A stretch of 63,387 nt of DNA from Bondarzewia mesenterica (taxonomy: Eukaryota > Basidiomycota > Agaricomycetes > Russulales > Bondarzewiaceae): contig SGPL01000140.1 of the NCBI GenBank assembly GCA_004802705.1, positions 1 through 63,387 on the forward strand, given 5' to 3'. A program made the position numbers and the translations under genes. A model generated the notes under the pieces. The model had not been told where the DNA came from and did not search any database. It saw only the letters and a program-made list of their open reading frames with translations. Shown one piece after another: positions 1 to 10,504 of the stretch; position 1 is the first letter of the stretch; each line of letters opens with the position of its first letter.

Positions 1-247
1 CCCCTTCATCATAATTCCCCCACTCCTTTCACGAAGAACTGTCTCTCTATAGCTTACATAGTTGAACCTGTAGGATACACTAGCCGGATCTAGCTCGGTT
101 ATAATCTCAATGTCAATACACTAATGCGTGTATCCAATTTGTGCGCACAGACCGACGAAAGCTCGGCCAACTTGCGCTGAGCCGAGTTGACATTTGCATC
201 CATGTGCAATATGGACACAATTAATTTTAATAACACCAACTTTTATT
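1..247. other. No gene seen
   Basis: No gene-like reading frame or RNA fold was recognised before the tRNA. The stretch is AT-leaning intergenic DNA. Confidence 0.4.
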
Positions 248-321
248 GGCCGACTAGCTCAGTTGGTTAGAGCGTCGTACTAATAATGCGAAGGTCTTGG
301 GTTCGATCCCCACGTTGGCCA
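248..321 (+). tRNA. tRNA-Ile, anticodon AAU
   Basis: The acceptor strands GGCCGAC (248-254) and GTTGGCC (314-320) pair with one G-U, and A321 is the discriminator base. The D-loop GCTCAGTTGGTTAGAGC is canonical. The five-pair anticodon stem TCGTA/TGCGA closes the loop CTAATAA, which gives anticodon AAU. The T-arm contains the GGTTCGATCC consensus. CCA is not encoded, as usual for eukaryotes, and there is no intron. This is the main isoleucine isoacceptor type in fungi, read by Pol III from its internal A and B boxes. Confidence 0.93.
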
Positions 322-717
322 GCGTCTATTTTTTATTCTCATGGATCAAGCTCGCTCAAATTTTTTTTACATGTGCTACTGGACATATGTATAGCACGAC
401 TCCAGAGTAGACTTACAGTACATGCATACAGCTGCAGTTCTCTACATCAAGATGGTCTACTCTGTATTCCCCATCTTTGACGATCCTGTGTCATGTACGA
501 CTACGTTTTCTGTTGATATGTTATGGCTTCATTGTACCAGTTCCACATGTTGGTATGTGAAGACTACTCATACACAGCTTGTCGGTCCTGAATCGAAAGC
601 ATGGCATCGTCGAACATGCCCACCCTTCACCATGAACCGGAATGTATATCATTGGTATAAAGTTTTCTGCAGCATTATCACAGCACTTCCAAGTAGTCCG
701 TGGCCCTTGATCCATTC
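322..717. other. Intergenic, no gene seen
   Basis: This stretch lies between the tRNA and the 3' end of the coronin gene. It probably contains the coronin 3' UTR and the Pol III terminator region (T runs just after 325 and at 361-367). I see no coding potential. Confidence 0.5.
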
Positions 718-2666
718 TCACTGATTCAACAACGCCTCGGCTGCCTTGCGGGCGTTGGCCTTCATGCTCTCGACCTGCAACTCGAGATTCCTGATCTGCG
801 TGCGCGCGTCGCGAAGCTCGGAGTTCAGCCGAGTGTTTTCTTCGCGGATGGCGCTCAAGTCCTGTGTTTAACAAGTGGTCAACTGCGTCGTTTAGGTGGT
901 AGAGGAGGAATGCGCACGTCGTTTGTGGATTGAGAGCGCGAGGGGAGTTTAGTTTCGGCGGGGGAGGAAACAATGGGCGTTGGGTCGCGTGCAGGAGACG
1001 GTGTCGGTTTTGTCGGTTCGGGAGACTTGAGTACAGGTGATGAGGCGTGTGCGGGCACGGGCGCGGGCGCAGGCTCGGGTAGAGGTGCGGATTGGGTCTT
1101 GGTCGGTGCGGGGAAGACGGGGGGTGGCAGTACCGGTGTCGCAGATGCGGGTACGGAGGAGATGGTGCCGTTCTCGAGACTAACGAGTTTTAGCGGGGCC
1201 GTCTTGCCGCTGAAGAACTCACCCGCGGTGAGCGAGGGTTCAGCAGAGGGCGCAGGTGGGAAGATGTCCGATTGGAAAGAGTCGGCGGCCTGCATGCGGT
1301 CAGTGATTGTATCAGGTAGGCAAAGAGATGTTGTTGCTCACTTTCCGTGGGACTATGAATGCGATGGGTTCGATACCTGATCCTGTTATTTTGTAGGCTC
1401 GCGCTATCTCGCATTCGGAGGTGTTGAGAGCACGGCGGGGGAGGAAGCACATTCCACGTTGGGGATCGCTAGATTTGTGTTCTGCGAGTGCGTACAGGTT
1501 GTCGCTTTCGTACTCATAATAGCGGATATTACCATCACTGGAAGGGGGGGATAAGGAATAATCAGGGTTAAGACATGCGAACAACATACCCCTTGCCCGC
1601 TATGAAGGAGTAAGATAGATCAGAGTTAGATACGATCGTGCACGGCAGCGCACACACCAAGGAACAAAATATTGTTGTCACTCCAGAATGGCATCATCAC
1701 GCCTGCAGACTGATCTAGCATCGTAGTCTTGATGTTGGTCAATCCGCCTGTCTCCCAAATCCCGACCTGCCGATCGCTCATCCTGCTGAAACCAGTGGTC
1801 GCGATCCGATCCCTATCTCCCATCCAAACAACGCGCGCGCCCTTGATTCCACCATGGGCTTCCACCGTCCTGACCGCCTCTCCGCCCGCACGAGGATCGA
1901 ATAGACGCAATTTTCGGTCTCTGCACGTCGTCGCGAGCAGCTGGCCCGTCGGGTTGAACGTGAGACTCTGAATCGCATCACCATGGCCCGACAGCATGGA
2001 TTTTGGCGACTCCGGCGATCCGAGGTCCCAGAGCTTGACAGTGTGGTCCCCAGATGCGCTCGCGAGTACGTGCTGGGCAGTTGGGTGCCAGAGAACCTGA
2101 CCGACCTTGCGAGGAGACGCGTCAATGCGAAGGACAGGATCAAAGTCATGCGGCTCCCAGTGATCAGAGCCCCATTCCTCGAACGCACTGGCTTCCACCT
2201 TCCAGATCATCACTTTTCCATCCTCGCCAGCAGAGGCCACGGTTTCGTCGTTATGGGGAGACCAGTCGGTGTCGAGGACAGGTGCGGTGTGACTGCGTGC
2301 TAACGGTATGATATCGGGGAGCTTGAAGGGGATATTACTGAGCGCCTGGAAGGGGGATGGCGCTGGTAGGATTGCGAATGCGCCGCCTCCAGAGGCATTC
2401 CAGTTAACACTGATATATTTCTGGAGATGGAAATAAACGAGATGAGCGAAATATGTTCCCTGCAATCACACGAATCACACATACGCCTGATGCTGCGATG
2501 AGATTAGTATCCCAAGCACTGCTAGAAACTTTGATGTTGTCTAGGCCATGCTCTTTCTTGGCTGGTTGTCCAAAGACATGCCTGCATAGCGTCATAAATC
2601 AGGATGCAATAATTAAAAACAAATGGTCGCTCACCGATACTTTGAGGCCCTCACAAAACGAGACAT
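718..2666 (-). CDS. CRN1: Coronin, actin-binding WD40 protein
   Basis: Coronin bundles actin filaments and regulates the Arp2/3 complex at cortical actin patches. I read seven exons: 2635-2666, 2485-2581, 1658-2420, 1590-1599, 1342-1537, 918-1289 and 718-861, giving 537 residues. The start spells MSRFVRASKYRHVFGQP, the coronin signature. WD40 blades follow (for example ASGDHTVKLWDL), then the conserved DGNIRYYEYE and GMCFLPRR regions after the propeller. Next is a Pro/Ser/Ala-rich linker of about 120 residues, and last a C-terminal coiled coil (about 40 residues, 718-861) for oligomerisation. Exon 4 is only 10 nt and is needed to read AGKGDGN correctly. Length and layout match fungal Crn1. 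The 3' end faces the tRNA; the 5' end is 283 bp from the divergent GCV1 gene, so the two probably share a promoter region. Confidence 0.93.
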
Positions 2667-2949
2667 GAATCAAAAGCTGGAGGTAGGCAAGGGTTGTGAT
2701 GGACGTCGAGAAGCTGGTACAAGCTGGTACTAGACTAGACGCAGTTACTACATGATGGGCCATACCCCGGATACTCCCATATAAGTAATTCACGTAAATT
2801 GAACTGCAGATACCGTTCAACTCCAGATGGATCCCAGTCTCCTCCGTCGCCCTTCCGTCCACTTCGCTCAATTACTTACACACTCTCGCGACTTGGAACG
2901 TGTTGAATAGTAACATTATTTACTCTTCTTCTTTCCTCACTGCAAAACA

Positions 2950-4650
2950 ATGCCTTTGTTGCGCCCTTCTCCTGCCTTCCGGAGTAATGTTGTCTTGCGC
3001 GCACGACTTTTAAAGGGACCAGTGCCGTGCAGGGCTCGTGCATTCGCTACCGCGTCGGAAGAGGTCAGAACAAGGAGAATTCATTGTGGTTAACGGTGTT
3101 AACGAAAAACAACAGTTGAGGAGAACTGGGCTCTACTATTTCCACGTTAAACATGGCGCGAAGATGGTGCCCTTTGCTGGGTACTCGATGCCCCTCTCCT
3201 ATGGTTCTGTCGGACAAGGCAAGCACCAATCCAGCACTACTCCAGACAACTTTATGATATGAATATCTCCAAGTTGCCAGTCATGAACATGTTCGGACCA
3301 GCGCAGGACTATTTGACGTTGGACATATGGTTCAGAGCAAGTACGTCCAGCCCTGTCTTGCTAGTCGTCCTACGCTCACATTCCCTAGCTTCCGAGGCGC
3401 AACAGCAACCGCCTTCCTTGAATGGCTCACACCCTCCTCTCTCACTTCGCTCTCGTCCTACTCGTCCACACTCTCCGTTCTGTTGAACGAAAAAGGCGGT
3501 ATCATCGACGATACTATTATCACCAAACACGCAGAGGACGCGTACTACGTCGTCACAAATGCGGGGCGTCGTGAAAGGGACCTTGCCTGGTTCAAGCAAA
3601 AGTTGGAGGAGTGGAACGCGAGCGAAAGGGCGGCAGGTGGTAAGGTCGAACACGAAGTGCTGGAAAAGTGGGGTTTGCTCGCGCTGCAAGGTGTGTTCTT
3701 TTTTAGCATAACTTCTGTCGAGCTGTTTATTGATCCCACGTGTTCTCCGAACAGGTCCCCATGCTGCCGAATATCTTCAGGGCCTCACCTCCTTCGACCT
3801 CCAAGGGCTTACATTTGGCAAGTCGGCTTTCGTACCTATTGAAGGTTTCCATCTTCATGTTGCCCGCGGAGGATATACGGGTGAGGATGGCTTTGAGGTA
3901 TAGCAACTTATCAACACTCTTGTTTGCCGCCTTATTAGACTGAGCAATGCATGCCACGTTCAACAGATCTCCGTACCTCCAGCACAAACGATGGAGGTGG
4001 CAGAATTGCTTTCCAAGTCATCCGTTTGGTTGACTGGCCTGGGTGCACGAGATAGCTTGCGCCTTGAGGCCGGCATGTGTTTGTATGGTCACGACCTTGA
4101 CGAAGATACGACCCCCGTCGAAGCTGCTTTGTCCTGGGTAATTGGTACGCGACCAGGCAATTTTCAAATTCAATTCCATAACCATCAGTATTCTTTTTTT
4201 TCCATCCGTAGGCAAGGATAGGAGAGAGGCTGCCGATTTTATTGGAGCGGAAGGTGTCCTCAAGCATTTGAAAGACGGGCCTCCGAGACGGCGCGTTGGT
4301 CTGATCATTGATGGCGCACCTGCACGAGGTATGAAGCATAGCCTAATTACTGTTCCCATGACTGACCGAATTCCAGAGGGCGCAAAAATCCTCACACCAA
4401 CGGACTCAGAAGTCATCGGTAAATTTCAATCCTTGAATGTCTACGTATCACCACATTTTGATTTTTTTTTTCAGGGCAAGTCACTTCAGGCATCCCGTCC
4501 CCAACACTGGGTAAAAACATCGCTATGGGGTACATCAAGTCTGGCTGGCATAAGAAGGGCACGGAGGTTGCAGTTGACGTTAGAGGTAAACTGCGGAAAG
4601 GTGTTCTGACACCGATGCCTTTTGTCAAGCCGCGGTACTGGCGCGGTTAA
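2950..4650 (+). CDS. GCV1: Aminomethyltransferase, glycine cleavage T protein
   Basis: The T protein transfers the methylene group from the aminomethyl-lipoyl H protein to tetrahydrofolate and releases ammonia, in the mitochondrial matrix. Nine exons (2950-3063, 3116-3218, 3274-3340, 3389-3690, 3755-3897, 3967-4144, 4212-4328, 4377-4418, 4475-4650) join to 413 residues, the usual family length. The first 38 residues are rich in Arg, Ala and Ser without acidic residues, a typical mitochondrial presequence. Family landmarks are [42 protein letters not shown] and the C-terminal [12 protein letters not shown]. The second intron (3219-3273) has a GC donor (G|GCAAGC) instead of GT. No break is seen. 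Confidence 0.95.
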
Positions 4651-5256
4651 AATGAGAGAGAGATGGTGGCCATACAGTTCTTAACAGCTGTAGCTTTGAC
4701 GGGGTCGGTGCTGGTGCTTTCAACACAGACGCCAGACGAAGTGCCCAGGCCGGAGTTTGTATTCGATGACCACAAATTTAATCAGAGCACGTTTTGAATG
4801 AACGTCGTGCAGAAAGAACCAATCAAATGAAAGCGTGTAAGAAACGTGAGTATTTGCGGGATTTGTTCAAGTCGTTGACGAGTGTAGCGAGCACCGGTGT
4901 CACATTGAAATGTGACTTATTTAATGTAACACACGTGCGAAGCAGTGAAGTCGACTCAGATCTCCACTGGTGACTTGCCTGTGATCTCTTTCCTGGACTC
5001 CTCGCCTTTTACTCTCGGGCCTTCTCGCTGATTCCTGCTATAACTTATACACCTAACTTGCTGCATCTGTCTATCTTCTTCTGCTCGCTCTAATTTTGCT
5101 CTATCCGACGACTATCGACGGCCTTTCCTCGGTAGTCGACTCATACGGTCTCTGCGTTGTCCTCTCTGCAAGGCCAACACAGCGACTTTCGACCGTTCGA
5201 CCTGAAAGAGGAGTTTCTGAACTCCTCTCAGGTCGCGCTGTCGATTACACCTTTGC
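4651..5256. other. Intergenic: 3' UTR and promoter
   Basis: This 606-bp gap between two plus-strand genes has no coding potential that I trust. It should hold the GCV1 3' end and the promoter of the IBtk-like gene. The sequence just before 5257 is C/T-rich (about 4980-5120), as in many fungal promoters and 5' leaders. Confidence 0.5.
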
Positions 5257-8200
5257 ATGACCACGCTCCATGTTCATTTCGCCCTCAAGAACCAACATGC
5301 TTTCCAGCGTCTGCTCGAGGGCGGCAGCAACCGCGGTCAGCCCGCCCCAACTGCAGGTACCAGCAGTAGCAGTGGACGCTCCTGGAATCGCCCAAGTACA
5401 CTGACAGCGGCCATGACTTCTGACGTCAACGCGAAGGACTGGCTCGGTCGCACTGTCCTACACCTTGCATGCTCTGATCCCGCGTCTATCGAATACGTTC
5501 GTCTCCTGCTCACTCATCCGGCTATCAATGTCAATATTCAAGACACGGAGAGTCATTGGACCGCGTTGCATAGGGCTTTGTATCACGGGAATATTAGTGC
5601 TGCGTGAGTAGGTCTTTCTCTGTCTTTTTCTGTGTATTCTTACTGTCATTCTCATTCTTAGGATCCTTCTGTTGAAGAGGGCCGACATCGATACGTCGCT
5701 TACGGATCTTGAAGGATACCGTGCTTTCGACCTGTATAACACCACTGTTGAAGATACTAAACCAATTGGGTGTATCGACGATCTTGAAAGCGTTTTCACG
5801 GAGCTGTTCACATGGGGTGCGAACCGGTAAGAGGTTTTTCTACTCGCCGGTGACATCTATGCCAATAAAGAGACAGGAATGCTGCCTTAGGACACGGTGA
5901 CAACGACGATAAATCTTATCCGGAACAAGTCACCTTGCGAACTTACCGTTCTGATGGAGATTCAAGCGTCAAGCACTCTATAGCATTCAAACTCCGGTCC
6001 CCATCTATTCAACAGGTGGCTATGTCCAAGCTTCATACAGGTATTTTATCCCCTCGAGTGCATAAGTTTACACCGTCGTAATCGAAGCACAGTTGTCGTG
6101 ACGAGTGAGCCGAGGGCTAACCTCCGTCTTTGCGGCTTTGCAAGCACGGGCCGGTAAGTCAGCATCTATTGTTTCTTGACATGTAGTTTTGATATACTTT
6201 GGCGCACAGTTTGGGACCTGGCGGTGGACAGCACTCGGTCTACACACTCTCTCCGATGCCGCAATTTGAGCATACCATTGTATCTGTAGCCCTCGGTCGG
6301 GACCATACACTAGCACTTACAAGTGTAGGCACCGTGCTCAGCTGGGGTCTCAACCGCTTTTCACAGCTTGGATACGTCGTTGAAGCAACCACCAGTTCCC
6401 GTCTAGATGAGCCTGTGCAGTCGACACCTCGCATCGTGGCTGGAGCATTGAAGCGCGAATTTGTGGAGGGCGTCGCGGCATCCAAATCTGCGTCTGCGTG
6501 TTGGACGGGTGCGTCAGTGTATACATGGGGTAAGAATAGCGGGCAATTGGGTACATACACAAATCCTGTATGGAGGTCAGGGAAGCTGGCTAAGTTTCTG
6601 ATGCAGGCTACGATTCGGCCTCTCAACCGATCCAGGTGCAACCTCGCCTTGTCACCAAGGTCAACAAGCCAGTATTGGCCGTCTCCATGAATGTTCGTTC
6701 GCAATTCCTTACACTGCGACTCTCTTACCCAATTGTGCAATCAGGACACTGCCATGGCTTGCCTTCTAACGTCTCAGGAGGTTATTTTGCTATATAACAA
6801 CGGCCATACAAAAATAAGGTCCGTATGACCTATCCGCGTATCGCATGCGGTATGTTGCTGACCATTGACCGTAAACAATCCAGTTTCCCTGCGCAAGGTT
6901 TTCCATCCGAAATCATGGCCTATCGCCCCCCACAGGCAGTCAATAATGCAAACATCGCCAAAGTCGTGTGCAACGACAATATGTTCGCTGCCATTTCATC
7001 AAACGGAGAAATTTTCACCTTTGCCGTGCCCACCGAGCGCGAATTGAGTACATCCAAAGACAAAGTTCTGGTCAAGCCTCAGCGAGTATGGGCGCTACGA
7101 AAGCAGTGGAGCGCTGTACGGGTAAGTGGATTCGTTTCACAGATCAAGGTGTGACATCGAATGAGACCATCAATCAGGATGCTGCTCTTGGGTCTGACGG
7201 CACGATCATGATTTGCACAGAGTCTGGGCATGTTTTTGTCCGCTCCAGGAATCTTAAGAGCGGGCAGGGACCGGCGGCCAGGATGTTCAAATTCCAACGT
7301 ATCCCTTACCTCCAGCGTGTCGTTGCTGTCGGCGCAAATGACACAGGCGCAATGAGCGCCATTCGCAGCGATATTCGCCCTAGGTCCATCACCATCTTCG
7401 GCAATAGCCTTTCACAGGACCTTGCGAGGATTCGACCCTATCTAAGTTACAGGAAGGTTTTGGACGGCCATGACGACAAGATCCGGATTGAACCTGGGAT
7501 GGCATTGCACGCGCCGGAAGTGGAGCAGTTTACGTCGATGCCTCCGCCAGATGACGATGACGACTCGGACGACCTCACCATTGAAGCCGACATCACGGAA
7601 CTCAAGCGCCTTTGGGATGTGGTCGTACAGGACAGGCTTTCGCGACAGAAATACAACGGTCGTGGCATTTTTGAAGGCAGTCCTCTTGCTCATGGCGCAG
7701 ATCTCTTGATCTGCGTTCGGTCTGGTAATTTCGTGTTTCCAGCTCACCGTTTGGTTTTGGCCGCTCGGTGTCTTGCGCTTTCGGAATTATCCCTGGGAGA
7801 GAAAGAGCTTCATGACCGCGAGTCTGGCATCTCTGTCAAACTGAAGTCAGCTTCTTCTTCCCCTGACACTTCCACGGACCCTTCGAAGTTTTCATGTCTA
7901 ACTATCACTGGTTGTCACCCACTTTCTGTCCTTATCTTGATCCACTACTTCTACTCAGACGAGCTCCTTGCTGTCTGGGACAATCGTGTAGTTCGTAGGA
8001 TGCAGATGCTGCTCGCTCCGACCAGCTTACAACTTGCGGGGATCACACGAGAGTTACAAGGTCTTTCTCGAGCACTGGACTTACCAAATGTTGGCGACGT
8101 TACGTGCTTGGCCTCGAAGCGCAACCCGGAACCTACATTGAACCGTCACATGGGTGCACTTTTCGCTATCAGCCAGGATGCTCCGATGCCAGGAGCAATG

Positions 8201-10293
8201 AATGGAACGCGAAGTCCCTTGGCGCATGATGTTGTGCTCGAACTTGCTGATCGGCAGGTTTTCTGCCATTCGACAGTGTTGCGTGCGCGGACACCGTTTT
8301 TTGGGTGTTTTTTTGACGACCCAGACTGGGCTGCCCAGCGATGGTCTAGTGAAGGCGTTATCAGTGTGAACCTCCAACATCTGAACTGGAGAGCGATGGA
8401 ATATGTATTGCGTTTCATTTGCTGTGGGGAGGAGGATGAGATGTTCGAAAGACTAGGTGTGTGAACCTTCTCGCGTACTCCGTGATCCGCTGATCAGAGC
8501 CTCTGTCCCGCAGACTTCATAGATTCTGTGGATGGTTTCTTGAATTTTATGTTTGAAGTTATGTCCGACGCAGTGAGCAATCTGGAGCCTGATTTTGAGG
8601 CAATTACTTCCACTCACTTCTTATTTAGAACGAATTGCTTTTAGACCGCCTTCTGCTAATCTGCTCATCGGTCTTGCTGAACCACGTCAACATTCATAAC
8701 GTTTGCAGGATTCTGTCGGATGCCGCCCATCTTCACTGTCCCCCTTTGATCAAGCGGCTTCATTGGTACATGGCTGTTAATATGGAGACGCTGCTCGAAA
8801 GTCAAATGCTGGACGAACTGACCCCCCGTCTAGTTAAAGACTTGTCGATTTCCATCCGTGAAGGTCAACTCGAGAAGTCCCCCGCCGCCCGTTCGGGCTG
8901 TTTAGTCGACGGGGTGATGAAGAAGAATGAGGAGTGGTTAACTTTACAGGACATCCCCCAGCCCATCGCACGTTCTGCACCGAACAAATACTCGCCGAAG
9001 CTCTCCCCAAAGAGATCGCATCGCCGTCCCTCTGTTGATCCATTTCCCAGTCCATCTGTACGGCCCGCTATCATCACTTCACGGCCCCCTCAGCCTGTCT
9101 CTAGTAATGATGTATTCGAGATGGACGATGCCGATTTGGTCCCTGCTCTAAACTTGGATTCCGGCACTGTTCATGCACCTGATGTACCATCTTCCAACCC
9201 TGCATCGAAAGCAGGTCCTTGGAAGGCCAAGTCTGTGAATCCAAGGTATAGCATGAGCATTAGCGTTTCGAGTTGATGCTGAGATGTATTCTTTTCTAGG
9301 AACGATATGAAGGCCATTTTTAGCTGAGGCTAAAGAGAGCAAGCTCACCGAAATGCGAGGACAGCGGTCCTCCACATTGTTACAACCATTGAATTTGAAG
9401 ACGCCACCCAAAGATCAACTAAAGACATCTTGGCCATTGCCTACGGAAAGTCAAGACCCACGTAACGCTGGTCCATCAAACGCGTCATGGCGCGTTGCAG
9501 CAGCTCCGTCTGGGCTCCGCCCCATCAACGTACCCAATTCCCGTCCATCACCCACGGAAACCCCCATTCACACGCCTCCAAATGGCCGCGGTGAGGAGAT
9601 CCTTAGACCTGAGTTGCACACAAGCACTCCCACAACATCTCGTACCGCACAGTCGGCAGGCTCTGGACAGGCGTCAACTACGCCTACCCGACCTGGTCTC
9701 GGACCTGTTATAACGCCATCCAAGCAGTCTCAATCTAAAGGGGCGCCTTCCATATCTCGGCGCGTATCGTACGTATCCCTATGCGTTACTTACGGCAGTC
9801 CAGTCATTGAAGTCGTGTTCGCAGGAGCGGTGGAAGCGCTTGGACATTACCCCCAGTCCAGCCTGTTGTTCAGTCTTCTCTAAGCAGTTCAACGATGTCG
9901 TTTGCAGCCATACAGCAGCTGCAGCACGAACAGGGTATTGTGCCTATAAAGGACAAGCGGTCATTGAAGGAAATACAGGAGGAGGAACGGGCGCGTCAAA
10001 CAGAGGAGGAATTTTTGAAATGGTGGGCTGCTGAAGAAGAGCGGGTGCGACTCGAGTCGGCAATCGCATCTGCGTCCGCGCAGCGCGCTGGAGGAAGCAA
10101 AAGAAAGAAAGGTGCGACAAAGGGAGCCGAGAAAGGCGAGGAGAAACGGTTGGGAAGAATTGGCGTGGCCCTGAAAAAGAGTGCGACTTTGGCGACGACG
10201 TCTGATAGTCCTAGACAAGAAAGTCGCAAAGATCATACACTGTCGAAACGCAACAAGATACCCTCCGCTAAGAGCACCACTAACTCATCATGA
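5257..10293 (+). CDS. IBtk-like ankyrin-RCC1-BTB protein, one frameshift
   Basis: The domain order is that of inhibitor-of-Bruton-kinase proteins, which act as substrate adaptors of CUL3 ubiquitin ligases. From the N-terminus I see: ankyrin repeats (DWLGRTVLHLACSD, HWTALHRALYHGN; exons to about 5826); RCC1 blades (ALGRDHTLALTSVGTVLSWG, VYTWGKNSGQLG; about 5876-7400); an acidic Asp-rich linker near 7550; a first BTB (GADLLICVRSGNFVFPAHRLV, 7695-8000); a second BTB (VVLELADRQVFCHSTVL, 8230-8740); a long disordered Ser/Pro region; and a basic coiled-coil tail with SFAAIQQLQHEQ at 9900. About a dozen short introns join in frame. The exception is near 9317-9321, where a run of five T shifts the frame inside the conserved motif MKAI-(F)-AEAKESK and gives a TGA. 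Four T would restore the family motif, so this is a homopolymer error or a true lesion. Confidence 0.82.
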
Positions 10294-10504
10294 TTTTCGA
10301 ACTTACTCGTCGTACGCAAGGATTGGTTATTCGGGTAGATATATACATGACATTAGACACTCTATGGTTTAAGATATGATTATACATATGCGAATTATAT
10401 AGATACAGTGGATTGAGCGGTGAAGGAGATGATCGTGAGTGGTGATAATGATATATGGTCCGTATAAGACGGGGGTGAGGCGTCGAACAAAAGTTCCATG
10501 GATG

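Noticed and set aside
521..973. 150-codon minus-strand frame over the coronin 3' end
   Set aside because: It is out of frame with the coiled-coil exon of coronin and includes intron sequence; it is a shadow frame.
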